Below, piece by piece: positions 9,140 to 17,256 of a stretch of DNA of 32,255 bases. This DNA is from Clostridia bacterium. Lineage in GTDB: Bacteria; Bacillota; Clostridia; TANB77; CAG-508. The notes below the pieces were generated by a model. The model was not told the DNA's origin. It did no database searches and saw only the letters and a program-made list of their open reading frames with translations. Numbering within the stretch: position 1 is the stretch's first letter; each line of letters starts with the position of its first letter. Made by a program: the position numbers and the translations under genes. Where the stretch lies: the NCBI GenBank assembly GCA_017404025.1, contig JAFRDD010000155.1, forward strand, positions 1-32,255, in the 5' to 3' direction.

Positions 9140-9169
9140 TTGAAAAAAATTTAATTGATGATGTATAAT
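9140..9169 (+). promoter_or_regulatory. Candidate promoter of the polysaccharide locus
   Basis: TTGAAA (9140-9145), an 18-bp spacer and a perfect TATAAT (9164-9169), directly downstream of the terminator and about 100 bp before the flippase start. Confidence 0.5.
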
Positions 9170-9272
9170 GTGGTTAATTATATTTGTACATGTAAAGTTT
9201 TGAAAAAACTTTGCTATAAAATTTAAATTTTCAATTGTAGAAAGGATAAATTATTATAAATAAGAAAAAATT

Positions 9273-10760
9273 ATGAGAAAGAAAAAAGCGATTATTAATG
9301 TAATAGCAGCTGTAGTATTACAAATAATAACAATAATATGTGGATTCATAGTACCCAAGTTAATTATTACTAATTTTGGTTCAAATGTAAATGGGCTATT
9401 AAATTCTATAGTACAGTTTTTAGCATATATAACGTTATTGGAATCTGGTTTTGGACCTGTTGTTAAATCCATTTTATATAAACCGATAGCTAATAAAAAT
9501 AAAGACGAAATACAAAGGATACTAAAAACAACAGAAAAATTTTTCAAAAAAATTGCTGCTATATTTTTAATATATATAGTAGGATTATGTATCTTTTTGC
9601 CTTTTACACTATCAAAAGAATTTGATACAGGATTTACATTATCACTTGTAATAATTATTGCAATAAGTACATTTGCAGAATATTATTTTGGTATGACATA
9701 TAAAATTTATTTGCAATCAGAACAAAAAAATTATGTAATTTCAATTGTACATGCAATTACATTGATTCTTAATACTATTACGGTTATTATATTAATAAAA
9801 TTAGGGGCTAACATACAAATTATAAAATTATTTAGTAGTATAATATTTATTTTACGTCCAGTATTAATAAATATATATGTAAAGAAAAAATTTAATATTA
9901 ATTTAAAAGGTGCAGATGAAAACTATAAAATAAAGCAAAAATGGGATGGATTAGCACAACATATTGCATATGTAGTACATACAAATACAGATGTGGTTCT
10001 TCTTACACTTTGCTGTAAAAATATATCAGAAGTATCAGTATATTCAGTATACTTAATGGTAATAAATAAGATAAAAGACATTGTTAAATCTTTTACAGGC
10101 GGAATTGATGCGACATTTGGAGATATGATAGCAAAAGAAGAAAAAAAGAGTTTAAAAAAGAATTTTGAAAAATATGAAGTAATATATTTAACAATTGCAA
10201 CAATTTTGTTTAGTACAACAATGTTTTTAATAATACCTTTTGTTAGTGTATATACTAAAGAAATTAAAGATGTTAATTATATAAGACCAGTATTTGCTTA
10301 TATTATAGTAATTGCAGAATTTATAAGTACAATAAGACAACCGTATAATGATTTGGTAAAAACAGCAGGACATTTTAAAGAAACTCAGATAGGAGCATGG
10401 ATAGAAACTATATCAAATATATTGATATCAGTTATATTAGTATGGAATTTTGGAATAATAGGTGTTGCAATAGGAACTCTTATTGCTATGACAATAAGAA
10501 CAATAGAATTTATTTACCACTGTTCAAAATATATTTTAAATAGAAGTATATGGAACACATTAAAAAAAATATTAGTTATAATATTTGAGCTACTAATAAT
10601 AACTATAATTATGAATTTAATTCCAAATATTCAAATATTAAATTATTATAATTGGATAATACAAGGAATTATAGTATTTAGTATATCAAGTATAGTAGTT
10701 TTATGTATAAACTTCTTTTTATACAAAGATATAATTATAAAAAAACATAAAGTCAGTTAA
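9273..10760 (+). CDS. Polysaccharide flippase (Wzx/MATE-like)
   Basis: 495 aa integral membrane protein with about a dozen hydrophobic segments spread over its length, in the style of the MOP exporter superfamily (Wzx/RfbX). Such proteins flip undecaprenyl-linked oligosaccharides to the outer face of the membrane. The N-terminus (NVIAAVVLQIITIICGFIVP, then NFGSNVNGLLNSI) is typical of the family in Firmicutes. The ATG at 9273 has no obvious strong ribosome binding site at normal distance; AAAGGA lies 27 bp upstream, too far, so initiation may be weak. It is the first gene of a five-gene glycan cluster, followed at 34 bp by a glycosyltransferase. Confidence 0.85.
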   Translation: MRKKKAIINVIAAVVLQIITIICGFIVPKLIITNFGSNVNGLLNSIVQFLAYITLLESGFGPVVKSILYKPIANKNKDEIQRILKTTEKFFKKIAAIFLIYIVGLCIFLPFTLSKEFDTGFTLSLVIIIAISTFAEYYFGMTYKIYLQSEQKNYVISIVHAITLILNTITVIILIKLGANIQIIKLFSSIIFILRPVLINIYVKKKFNINLKGADENYKIKQKWDGLAQHIAYVVHTNTDVVLLTLCCKNISEVSVYSVYLMVINKIKDIVKSFTGGIDATFGDMIAKEEKKSLKKNFEKYEVIYLTIATILFSTTMFLIIPFVSVYTKEIKDVNYIRPVFAYIIVIAEFISTIRQPYNDLVKTAGHFKETQIGAWIETISNILISVILVWNFGIIGVAIGTLIAMTIRTIEFIYHCSKYILNRSIWNTLKKILVIIFELLIITIIMNLIPNIQILNYYNWIIQGIIVFSISSIVVLCINFFLYKDIIIKKHKVS

Positions 10761-10794
10761 TATAAAAATATACTAGAATGGGAATGTTAAAATT

Positions 10795-11530
10795 ATGAAA
10801 AAAGTAAGTGTAATAATACCAATGTATAACAATGAAAAATTTATAAGAGAGTGTCTAAATAGTGTAATTAACCAAACATATAATAATCTAGAAATAATAA
10901 TAATAGATGATGCAAGCAAAGATAAAAGTGTAAAAATAGTAAAAGAAATTGATGATAAAAGAATCAAAATCATTGAGCTGAATGAAAATAAAGGAGCAAC
11001 TATAGCTAGAAACACAGGAATAAAAGAAGCAAAACGGAGAATATATTTGCTTTTTAGATGCAGATGACTATTGGGTTTTAGAAAAAATCGAAAAACAAGT
11101 TAAATTTTTAGAAGAAAATGATTATACTTTTATTTATGGAAATTATGCTTTTTTAAGAGATGAAAAAACAAATATAGCTAATGTGCCTAAAAGTTTAAAT
11201 TATAAGCAAGCTCTAAAAAATACAGCTATATTTACATCAACTGTTATGTTTAATATGAATCATCTAAATAAAGAAGACATATATATGCCAAATTTAAGAA
11301 GAGGACAAGATACTGCGACTTGGTGGCAAATATTAAAAAAGGGGATTATGGCATATGGAATGGAAGATGTTATAGCAATATATAGAGTAGGGGAAAATTC
11401 TTTGTCTTCAAATAAATTCAAAGCATTGAAAAGAACATGGGATTTGTATAAAAGAGAAGATATTAATTATTTTAAAAAAATTTATTGTTTCTTATGTTAC
11501 ATAAAAAATGCAATAAAACGAAGAATATAA
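10795..11530 (+). CDS. GT2 family glycosyltransferase, needs +1 frameshift at CGG
   Basis: Read as 10795-11034 joined to 11036-11530, about 244 aa. A GT-A fold transferase that would add a sugar from a nucleotide sugar to the growing lipid-linked glycan on the cytoplasmic face. The first part has VSVIIPMYNNEKFIRECLNS and IIIIDDASKDKS (nucleotide-binding Asp). The second part, immediately after the CGG, has GEYICFLDADDYW with the metal-binding DAD motif, then RGQDTATWWQILKKG, an ED/xTWW-like C-terminal region. Neither part is a complete enzyme: the first lacks DxD and the second, if started at the next good codon, lacks both. Skipping the C of CGG gives EAKGEYICFLDADD, the standard form of this family. 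It lies between the flippase and epimerase genes, 18 bp before the latter. Confidence 0.83.
11035..11037 (+). other. CGG frameshift site 3 (glycosyltransferase)
   Basis: GCA AAA CGG AGA ATA in the zero frame, running to TGA at 11065. Dropping the C gives AAA GGA GAA TAT ATT TGC, i.e. KGEYIC, the conserved A/R-K/R-G-E-Y/F-I run just before the DxD motif of GT2 enzymes. Confidence 0.72.
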
Positions 11531-11548
11531 TAAATGTGGTGAAAAATT

Positions 11549-12637
11549 ATGAATGAATATCTTATAACAGGTGGAGCAGGTTTTATAGGTTCATCTGTAT
11601 GTGAAAAATTATTAAAAGAAAATAATAAAGTAATAGTAATTGACAATTTTTGTGATTTTTATAATCCCAAAATAAAAGAGAATAATATAAAAGATTTTAT
11701 TAGAAATCCAAATTTTAAATTATATAGAAAAGATATAAGAGATAGACAAGCTATTAAGGAAATCTTTGAAGAAAATAATATCGAAATAGTAATACATCTT
11801 GCAGCAATGGTAGGTGTAAGACCATCTATTGAAGAACCTTGCCTTTATCAAGATGTTAATTGCTTAGGAACACAAAATATATTAGAAGAAATGAAGGAAT
11901 ATAATATAAAAAAAATTATTATGGCATCTTCAAGTAGTGTATATGGGAATTGTAAACAAGTACCATTCAAAGAAAATATGATTGTGGACTTTGCCATAAG
12001 TCCATATGCCGCCACTAAAAAAGCTAATGAAGTTATGACATACGTATATCATAAACTATTTGGATTTAATGTTATGATATTAAGATTTTTTACAGTATAT
12101 GGTCCTAAACAGAGACCAGATTTGGCAATAAACAAATTTACAAAATTAATGTTAGCTGATGAAGAATTACCAATGTATGGAGATGGGACTACATCAAGAG
12201 ATTATACTTATATAGACGATATCGTAGATGGAGTAATAAAAAGTTGTAAATATGTATTGAAAAATAAAAATATTTATGAAATAATAAACCTAGGAAATTC
12301 ATCTCCTATTTCTTTAAAAGAAATGATAGATACAATTTCTAAAGTATTGAATATAAAACCAAAAATAAAACAAATGCCAATGCAGTCAGGAGATGTAGAG
12401 CAAACTTATGCTGATATATCAAAAGCTAGAAAAATAATAGGATATGAGCCAAAAGTTTCGTTTGAAGAAGGTATTGAAAAATTCATAAAGTGGAATTTTC
12501 AACAGGGACGGTCCTTTTTGAAAATTTGCAAAATTTTTTCAACAGGGACGGTCCTTTTTGAAAATTTTAAAATTTTTTCAACAGGAACAGTTCTTGTTTT
12601 AAAAATTCACAAATTTTATGCAAAAGAAAGAGGATAA
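11549..12637 (+). CDS. NAD-dependent sugar epimerase with repeat-derived tail
   Basis: 362 aa as an open frame. Extended short-chain dehydrogenase of the UDP-glucose/UDP-glucuronate 4-epimerase type, supplying an epimerised nucleotide sugar to the glycan locus. TGGAGFIG (7-14) binds NAD; SSSSVYG holds the catalytic Ser/Thr region; Y153 and K157 form YxxxK; RFFTVYGPKQRPDLA and GDGTTSRDYTYIDDI are typical. The family's normal end is around KFIKWN (about residue 313-316). After that the frame runs through two copies and one degenerate copy of the GGGACGGTCC palindrome, adding about 45 low-sense residues. Codon 321 in that tail is CGG (12509-12511). If its C were skipped as at the other four sites, translation would end at TGA 12519-12521, giving WNFQQGGPF. 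So the true end may be 12521. Confidence 0.88.
   Translation: MNEYLITGGAGFIGSSVCEKLLKENNKVIVIDNFCDFYNPKIKENNIKDFIRNPNFKLYRKDIRDRQAIKEIFEENNIEIVIHLAAMVGVRPSIEEPCLYQDVNCLGTQNILEEMKEYNIKKIIMASSSSVYGNCKQVPFKENMIVDFAISPYAATKKANEVMTYVYHKLFGFNVMILRFFTVYGPKQRPDLAINKFTKLMLADEELPMYGDGTTSRDYTYIDDIVDGVIKSCKYVLKNKNIYEIINLGNSSPISLKEMIDTISKVLNIKPKIKQMPMQSGDVEQTYADISKARKIIGYEPKVSFEEGIEKFIKWNFQQGRSFLKICKIFSTGTVLFENFKIFSTGTVLVLKIHKFYAKERG
12496..12604 (+). repeat. GGGACGGTCC palindromic repeat, three copies inside a gene end
   Basis: Units at 12496-12524 and 12536-12564 are identical 29-mers. A third at about 12576-12604 is degraded (GGAACAGTTC core). They are spaced 40 bp apart with AAATTT-rich linkers and lie within the 3' end of the epimerase reading frame. 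Confidence 0.9.
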
Positions 12638-12670
12638 GAAGATTTATTGAATAAAAAAAGGAATATTAAA

Positions 12671-13259
12671 ATGTACAAGAGATATATTAAAAGAATTATT
12701 GATATAATTATTTCTATGACTGTTTTAATATTATTAGCACCTATATATTTAATAATAGCACTTGCTATAAAAATAATAGATGGTGATCCAATAATATATA
12801 AACAATATAGAACAGGTCAATATGGAAAAAAATTTATAATTTATAAATTTAGAACAATGAAAGAAGGCAAAGCAACTAAATTACGGTAAATTTCTAAGAA
12901 TAAGTTCTTTAGATGAATTGCCACAGTTTTATAATGTCTTAAAAGGTGATATGTCTATAATAGGACCAAGGCCATGGATACCAGAATATTATGAAAATTT
13001 TAACAATCGTCAAAAGCAAAGAGTGAATACAAAACCAGGAATTATCGGATTAGCACAAGTAAATGGAAGGAAAAAAATAAATATATTTGAAAAAATAGAT
13101 TATGATATAAAATATGTAAATAATATAAAATTATTTCTTGATATTAAAATAGTTATAAAAACTCTAAAAGTAGTAGTTTCTAAAGAAGAATATGGAAATT
13201 GCGATGAATATATATATAATGAAATAGAAATGTTAAAAAAAGGAAATAATATGGGGTAG
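12671..13259 (+). CDS. Lipid-carrier sugar-1-phosphate transferase, needs +1 frameshift at CGG
   Basis: Read as 12671-12883 joined to 12885-13259, about 195 aa, normal for the short bacterial sugar transferase (WcaJ/PglC) family. It would start glycan synthesis by moving a sugar-1-phosphate from a nucleotide sugar to undecaprenyl phosphate. Seen: basic N-terminus, a hydrophobic re-entrant helix (IISMTVLILLAPIYLIIALA), GDPIIYKQYRTG, KFIIYKFRTM, then after the joint KFLRISSLDELPQFYNVLKG with the catalytic Asp-Glu pair, MSIIGPRPW and TKPGIIGLAQVNGR. The catalytic DE lies after the CGG, so without the shift the product is dead: the next zero-frame codon is TAA. I take ATG 12671 over the upstream TTG 12647, with AAAAGGAAT just before it. 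Confidence 0.88.
12884..12886 (+). other. CGG frameshift site 4 (sugar transferase)
   Basis: ACT AAA TTA CGG TAA in the zero frame: the stop follows CGG at once. Dropping the C gives TTA GGT AAA TTT CTA AGA, i.e. LGKFLR, the conserved T-x-x-G-x-F-L-R run of the family just ahead of LDELPQ. Confidence 0.75.
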
Positions 13260-13267
13260 GTTAGTTA

Positions 13268-14591
13268 ATGAGATTAGAAGAAGTCAAAAGAAAAATTTTT
13301 AGTAAAAATTTAAAAATGAAATGTTTAACGATATATATAATAATAAATTTATTATATATATTAATATCAAGTTATTTAGTGACAGTAAAACAAATAAAAT
13401 ATATAAATATGTCAAAAGAGTTTGTTCCATTATTAATTATAAATGTAATAGTAGGAATTATAATATGTGTAAAAGGATATTATAAAAAAAAATATAACAC
13501 ATCTTTTTATTGGTTTAGTAATATTTTTGGGAATTATATCAACAATATTCGCTATAAATCCCCAAGAGGCTTTTTGGGGGTTTAGAGGAAGATATGAAGG
13601 ATTAGTTCAAATAATATATTATTTTTCGCTTACATTTTTAAGCAGTTTTTTAGGAAAAAAATATAAGAAAATAGTAATAATTAGTATACTGTTAGGTGGT
13701 GTAATACAATGTATATATGCAATTTGCCAAATATATGAAGTGCCAGGCATAATGAGAATGATTAATTCATCAAATAAAATTGTTTTCTTATCTGATGGGT
13801 TTAAAATAAAAAAAGAAGTATGGGCAACAGGAGTTTTAACAAATCCCAATTTTTTTGGTTCATATATGATATTATGTTTAGCATATGCATTAGGGTTATA
13901 TATTGATGAAAAACAATTGATTAAAAGTATTATATTTTTAGGATTAACGGGATTATTTTTAGTAGGACTTTTAATTAGTAATGCTACAAGTGCAGCGGTT
14001 GGTATTATTGTTGTTTTAGTATATACGTTAGTTTATTGCATAAAAAATAAATATTTTAAAAAGTTGTTAATACTTAGTTTGATATTAATTTCCGTAATTT
14101 TTGGTATAAAGGCATTAGGAAAAACAACTTTAGTTAAAGATGTTATAAAAACAGGTGAACAAGCAACAGAGATGGCCAAAGGAAATATTGATGAAAAATA
14201 TGGCACAAACAGATTATATATATGGAAAAATACACTTAAAATTGTTCCGCCCAATATAATTCATGGAGTTGGAATAGATAATTTTTATTTCGCTTTTAAT
14301 GGAAAACCACTATATTCGCAAAATGGAAAAGTATTTTATGATAAGGCACATAATGAATATTTGCAAATTCTTATAACAGAAGGAATTTTTTGTTTAATAT
14401 CATATTTATTGTTATATGGTTATATAACAATAAAAGGTATAAAAAGCAGTTTTAAAAATAAAGAATTATATTTTATAATACCAGTTATAGGCTATTTAGT
14501 ACAAGCATTTTTTAATATTAGTGTTATAGAAGTTGCACCATTGTTTTTTATAGCATTAGGAATTTGTATAAATACTAGTAAGAATTATTAA
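13268..14591 (+). CDS. O-antigen ligase/polymerase-like protein, frameshifted at a poly-A tract
   Basis: Membrane protein of the O-antigen ligase (Wzy/WaaL-like) group, likely polymerising or transferring the glycan at the outer face of the membrane. The upstream frame (13268 onward, about 72 codons) has two membrane segments. The downstream frame from about 13490 carries FLGIISTIFAINPQEAFWG, an FxxRYEG run, further membrane segments, the periplasmic loop with GTNRLYIWKNTLKIVPPNII and HGVGIDNFYFAF, and KAHNEYLQILITEG, all typical of the family. Joining needs one base fewer somewhere in 13473-13526; an A9 run at 13484-13492 is the likely place. Joined length about 440 aa. This break is not at a CGG. 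The gene could be slippery (transcriptional slippage on A9), a true mutation, or a homopolymer error. Confidence 0.78.
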
Positions 14592-14609
14592 GGACAGTTA
14601 TTTTAAATT

Positions 14610-14678
14610 TTTTCAACAGGGACGGTCCTTTTTGAAAAAAATCAAAAAATTTTCAAAAAGGACCGTCCCTGTTGAAAA
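14610..14678. repeat. GGGACGGTCC palindrome, inverted pair
   Basis: A forward unit (14610-14638) and its exact reverse complement (14650-14678) with an 11-bp spacer: one large hairpin of 29-bp arms. It sits 18 bp after the O-antigen ligase stop and just ahead of the Nudix promoter; it may also act as a terminator for the glycan locus. Confidence 0.92.
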
Positions 14679-14682
14679 TTTG

Positions 14683-14691
14683 TGATATAAT
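14683..14691 (+). promoter_or_regulatory. Extended -10 promoter of the Nudix gene
   Basis: TGATATAAT at 14683-14691 is an extended -10 (TGn plus TATAAT), 33 bp before the ATG. Its -35 region would fall inside the last bases of the palindromic repeat (CTGTTG at 14669-14674). Confidence 0.45.
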
Positions 14692-14723
14692 AATAAAAGT
14701 TTTTTTGTGAAAGGAGATAAAAA

Positions 14724-15197
14724 ATGGATATTACTATTGATGTTGGAGAGTATAAATTAAATATAAGAACATCAGCAATAATTATTCATGATGGAAAAGT
14801 CTTATTACATAAGAATAAAAATGATAATCATTATGCATTATTAGGTGGAAGGATAGGAATTGGAGAAGATTCTGAAACTGCAGCTAAAAGAGAAGTGATG
14901 GAGGAACTTGGAAAGGAAATAGAGATAACAGGTAATGTAGCTACAGTAGAAAATTTTTTTGAAATGAAAGGTTCAAAATATCATGAAATTTTATTTGCAC
15001 ATAGGGCAGAGTTTAAAAAAGACGAAGACAAAAAAATTACACATACATTGAAAAATATAGAAGGAAAAGATCATTTACAATATGAATGGATTGATATAGA
15101 TAAGTTAGATGATTATAAAGTGCTTCCAGAAGCTATGAAATCTATATTAAAAGAAAATAAATTTCCAGTTCATAAGATTAATAATGATATGATATAA
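14724..15197 (+). CDS. Nudix hydrolase
   Basis: 157 aa. Hydrolyses a nucleoside diphosphate linked to another group; the substrate cannot be read from the sequence. The Nudix box is intact: GGRIGIGEDSETAAKRE then VMEELGKE, matching GX5EX7REUXEEXGU. A strand preceding it (AIIIHDGKVLLHKN) and the later YEWIDIDKLDDYKVLP are typical of MutT-like members. Ribosome binding site AAAGGAGAT just upstream. The gene follows an inverted repeat pair and precedes a membrane protein by 23 bp, possibly co-transcribed. Confidence 0.9.
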   Translation: MDITIDVGEYKLNIRTSAIIIHDGKVLLHKNKNDNHYALLGGRIGIGEDSETAAKREVMEELGKEIEITGNVATVENFFEMKGSKYHEILFAHRAEFKKDEDKKITHTLKNIEGKDHLQYEWIDIDKLDDYKVLPEAMKSILKENKFPVHKINNDMI

Positions 15198-15220
15198 GTA
15201 CTAAGAAAGAGAGAAAGAAT

Positions 15221-15778
15221 TTGCAAAAAAAGATATTAATATTTAAAGATGAAAATTACAATTTAAAAACAACGTTTAATATGTTAAGTTTAATATTTGT
15301 ATTTAGTGGAATATTTGGATTTATTTATGAAACAATTTTTTATAGATTAGATTTAGGATACTTTGTAAAAAGAGGTTCTACTTTTGGACCATGGATTCCA
15401 ATATATGCGTTTGGAGGAATTTTAATAACTTTAATTTCATACAGATTTAAGAAAAAGCCAATTTTAGTTTTTGTTACTAATTGTATTATAACTGGGATTT
15501 TAGAATATTTAACAGGATGGTTTTTATATAATTTCTGCAATGGATTAAGGTTATGGGACTATAATATAGAAATTTTGAATTTTGGAAATATTAATGGATT
15601 TATATGTGCTAGATCAATATTATTTTTTGGTATTTCTGGACTACTTCTAATTTATACAATGATACCTATATTTAAGAAAATATTAAATAAGATATCAGAA
15701 AGAAAAATAAGTATTATTTCTACAATTTTATTGATTAGTTTTGTTTTAGATATGGTTTTATTTATGATATTAAAATAG
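15221..15778 (+). CDS. CmpB-type putative ABC transporter membrane protein
   Basis: 185 aa with about five hydrophobic segments. It matches the family annotated as putative ABC-transporter type IV (CmpB): GFIYETIFY near the N-terminus, KRGSTFGPWIPIYAFGG, ILEYLTGWFLY and LRLWDYN, then a final hydrophobic region. Members are common in Firmicutes and of unproven function; no ATPase partner is adjacent. The open frame begins with TTG at 15221 behind a purine-rich AAAGAGAGAAAG. A later ATG (15280) gives MLSLIFVFSG and would also be a plausible start, so the first 20 residues are uncertain. Confidence 0.75.
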   Translation: MQKKILIFKDENYNLKTTFNMLSLIFVFSGIFGFIYETIFYRLDLGYFVKRGSTFGPWIPIYAFGGILITLISYRFKKKPILVFVTNCIITGILEYLTGWFLYNFCNGLRLWDYNIEILNFGNINGFICARSILFFGISGLLLIYTMIPIFKKILNKISERKISIISTILLISFVLDMVLFMILK

Positions 15779-15788
15779 AATGTTTAGT

Positions 15789-15830
15789 AAAAACATTCAA
15801 GCAATTTACAGGCTTGGATGTTTTTATTTT
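15789..15830 (+). terminator. Rho-independent terminator
   Basis: AAAAACATTCAAGC (15789-15802) pairs with GCTTGGATGTTTTT (15812-15825) with one G-U pair, then a T-rich tail. Closes the Nudix-membrane protein unit. Confidence 0.8.
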
Positions 15831-15888
15831 ATAATGAATAAATATATAAATAATACAAAAACTATAACAATAGATTGGAGGTTTTTAA

Positions 15889-17016
15889 ATGAAAGCATTA
15901 GTATATGATGGAATACAAAAAGTACAATGTAGAGAAGTTGAAGATCCTAAAATAGAAAAAGATGATGACATAATTGTAAAAGTTACATCAACTGCAATTT
16001 GTGGATCAGATTTGCATTTAGTACATGGTTTAGTAAAAGGAATGTATGATGGTTTTGTTTTAGGACATGAAACGATGGGAATTATAGAAGAAATTGGGAA
16101 AAACATAAAGAATTTAAAAAAGGGAGATAGAGTAATTGTACCTTTCCCAGTTGCATGTGGTCATTGCTTCTTTTGTGAGCATCAAGAATTTAGTCAATGT
16201 GATAATACAAATAAATATGGTGAAGTAGGAGGTTTATTAGGTTATAGTAAATCTTATGGGGATTATAGTGGAGGACAAGCTGAGTATATAAGGGTTCCTC
16301 ATGCAGATGTTGGACCTGTAAAAGTGCCAGATGAATTAACAGATGAGCAGGTTTTATTTTTAACAGATATATTGCCAACATCACTTTGGGGAACAGAGAT
16401 AGCAAATGTAAAGAAAGATGATACGGTTGTTGTTTTGGGATGTGGACCAGTTGGACTATTAACAATAAAATGGTGTATAAAAAAGGGGGCTAAGAGAGTA
16501 ATTGCAGTAGATAGAGTACAATACAGATTGGAACATGCAAAAAAATATGGAGCTGAGATATTAAATTTTGAACAATATGACGAAACTGGAGCTTATATAA
16601 AAGAGATAACTTCTGGAGGGGCTGATTGTGTTATAGACTGCGTTGGAGTTGATGGAAAAATGTCATTAATGGAAAAAGTTGAAACAGTATTAAAATTACA
16701 AGGAGGTTCTAAATCTGCAATAGAAATAGCAGGACAAGCGATTAGAAAATGTGGACATGTTGCATTAGTTGGAGTATATGGAACAAAATATAATAATTTT
16801 CCATTAGGAAATTTCTTCTCTAAAAATATTACTTTGAAAATGGGACAATGCCCAGCTACAAGATATGTAAAGCCAATACTTGAACAAATAAAAAATGGAG
16901 AATATGATGCTACAGATATTATTACCCATAAATTGCCATTAGAAGAAGGAAGACATGCTTATGAAATTTTTGATGCTAAAGAAGATAATTGTATAAAAGT
17001 AATTTTAAAACCATAA
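15889..17016 (+). CDS. Zinc-dependent alcohol dehydrogenase
   Basis: 375 aa, medium-chain dehydrogenase/reductase. Oxidises an alcohol or reduces an aldehyde with NAD(P). Catalytic zinc ligands: C38 in ICGSDLH and H60-E61 in GHETMG. Structural zinc ligands: C90, C93, C96 and C104 in CGHCFFCEHQEFSQC. The cofactor fold shows VVVLGCGPVGLLTIKW followed by VIAVDR, where the Asp suggests NAD over NADP. The layout resembles glutathione-independent formaldehyde dehydrogenase-like and threonine dehydrogenase-like enzymes; the substrate is not clear. Strong ribosome binding site GGAGG at 15877-15881. It stands alone, with a terminator upstream and a long spacer downstream. Confidence 0.92.
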   Translation: MKALVYDGIQKVQCREVEDPKIEKDDDIIVKVTSTAICGSDLHLVHGLVKGMYDGFVLGHETMGIIEEIGKNIKNLKKGDRVIVPFPVACGHCFFCEHQEFSQCDNTNKYGEVGGLLGYSKSYGDYSGGQAEYIRVPHADVGPVKVPDELTDEQVLFLTDILPTSLWGTEIANVKKDDTVVVLGCGPVGLLTIKWCIKKGAKRVIAVDRVQYRLEHAKKYGAEILNFEQYDETGAYIKEITSGGADCVIDCVGVDGKMSLMEKVETVLKLQGGSKSAIEIAGQAIRKCGHVALVGVYGTKYNNFPLGNFFSKNITLKMGQCPATRYVKPILEQIKNGEYDATDIITHKLPLEEGRHAYEIFDAKEDNCIKVILKP

Positions 17017-17072
17017 ATGTGCAAATTTTTATTTATAAGCATAGTGTAAAATAATTTTTGGGAAATAAAAAA

Positions 17073-17145
17073 ATAAGATACTCACTCAAAATTGTGTTAA
17101 AATAATTTTGAAGCAAAAATTTTAACGAAAGGGTGAGTATCTTAT
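17073..17145 (+). repeat. 13-bp perfect inverted repeat over a ribosome binding site
   Basis: ATAAGATACTCAC (17073-17085) is the exact reverse complement of GTGAGTATCTTAT (17133-17145). The second arm lies directly after an AAAGGG Shine-Dalgarno-like run and includes the first two bases of the ATG at 17144, so transcripts entering from outside would hide the start codon. Such start-sequestering hairpins are known in several IS elements. Confidence 0.8.
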
Positions 17146-17221
17146 GGAAAATATTTTACACGATTTTAATGAAGATGTCATTAGATTAATGACAGAATTT
17201 TTAAAAAATTTAAGAAAGTAG
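17144..17221 (+). pseudogene. Short remnant, probably of an IS transposase
   Basis: A 25-codon frame begins after AAAGGGTGAGTATCTT and ends with TAG; it starts MENILHDFNEDVIRLMTEFL. The length and the start-sequestering hairpin suggest the first codons of a transposase gene whose rest has been lost. The N-terminus reminds me of the ISLre2/UPF0236 group, but this is from memory and unproven. A genuine small peptide is possible. The rest of 17017-17492 holds this remnant, two repeat units, a degraded third unit and a weak promoter-like stretch. Confidence 0.45.
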
Positions 17222-17256
17222 AAAATATATGGAAGATTACTGGAAAAAATCAAAAA

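Noticed and set aside
11183..11530. Independent 115-aa protein
   Set aside because: It is the second half of the glycosyltransferase; the same frame is open back to the CGG at 11035 and encodes the DxD motif.
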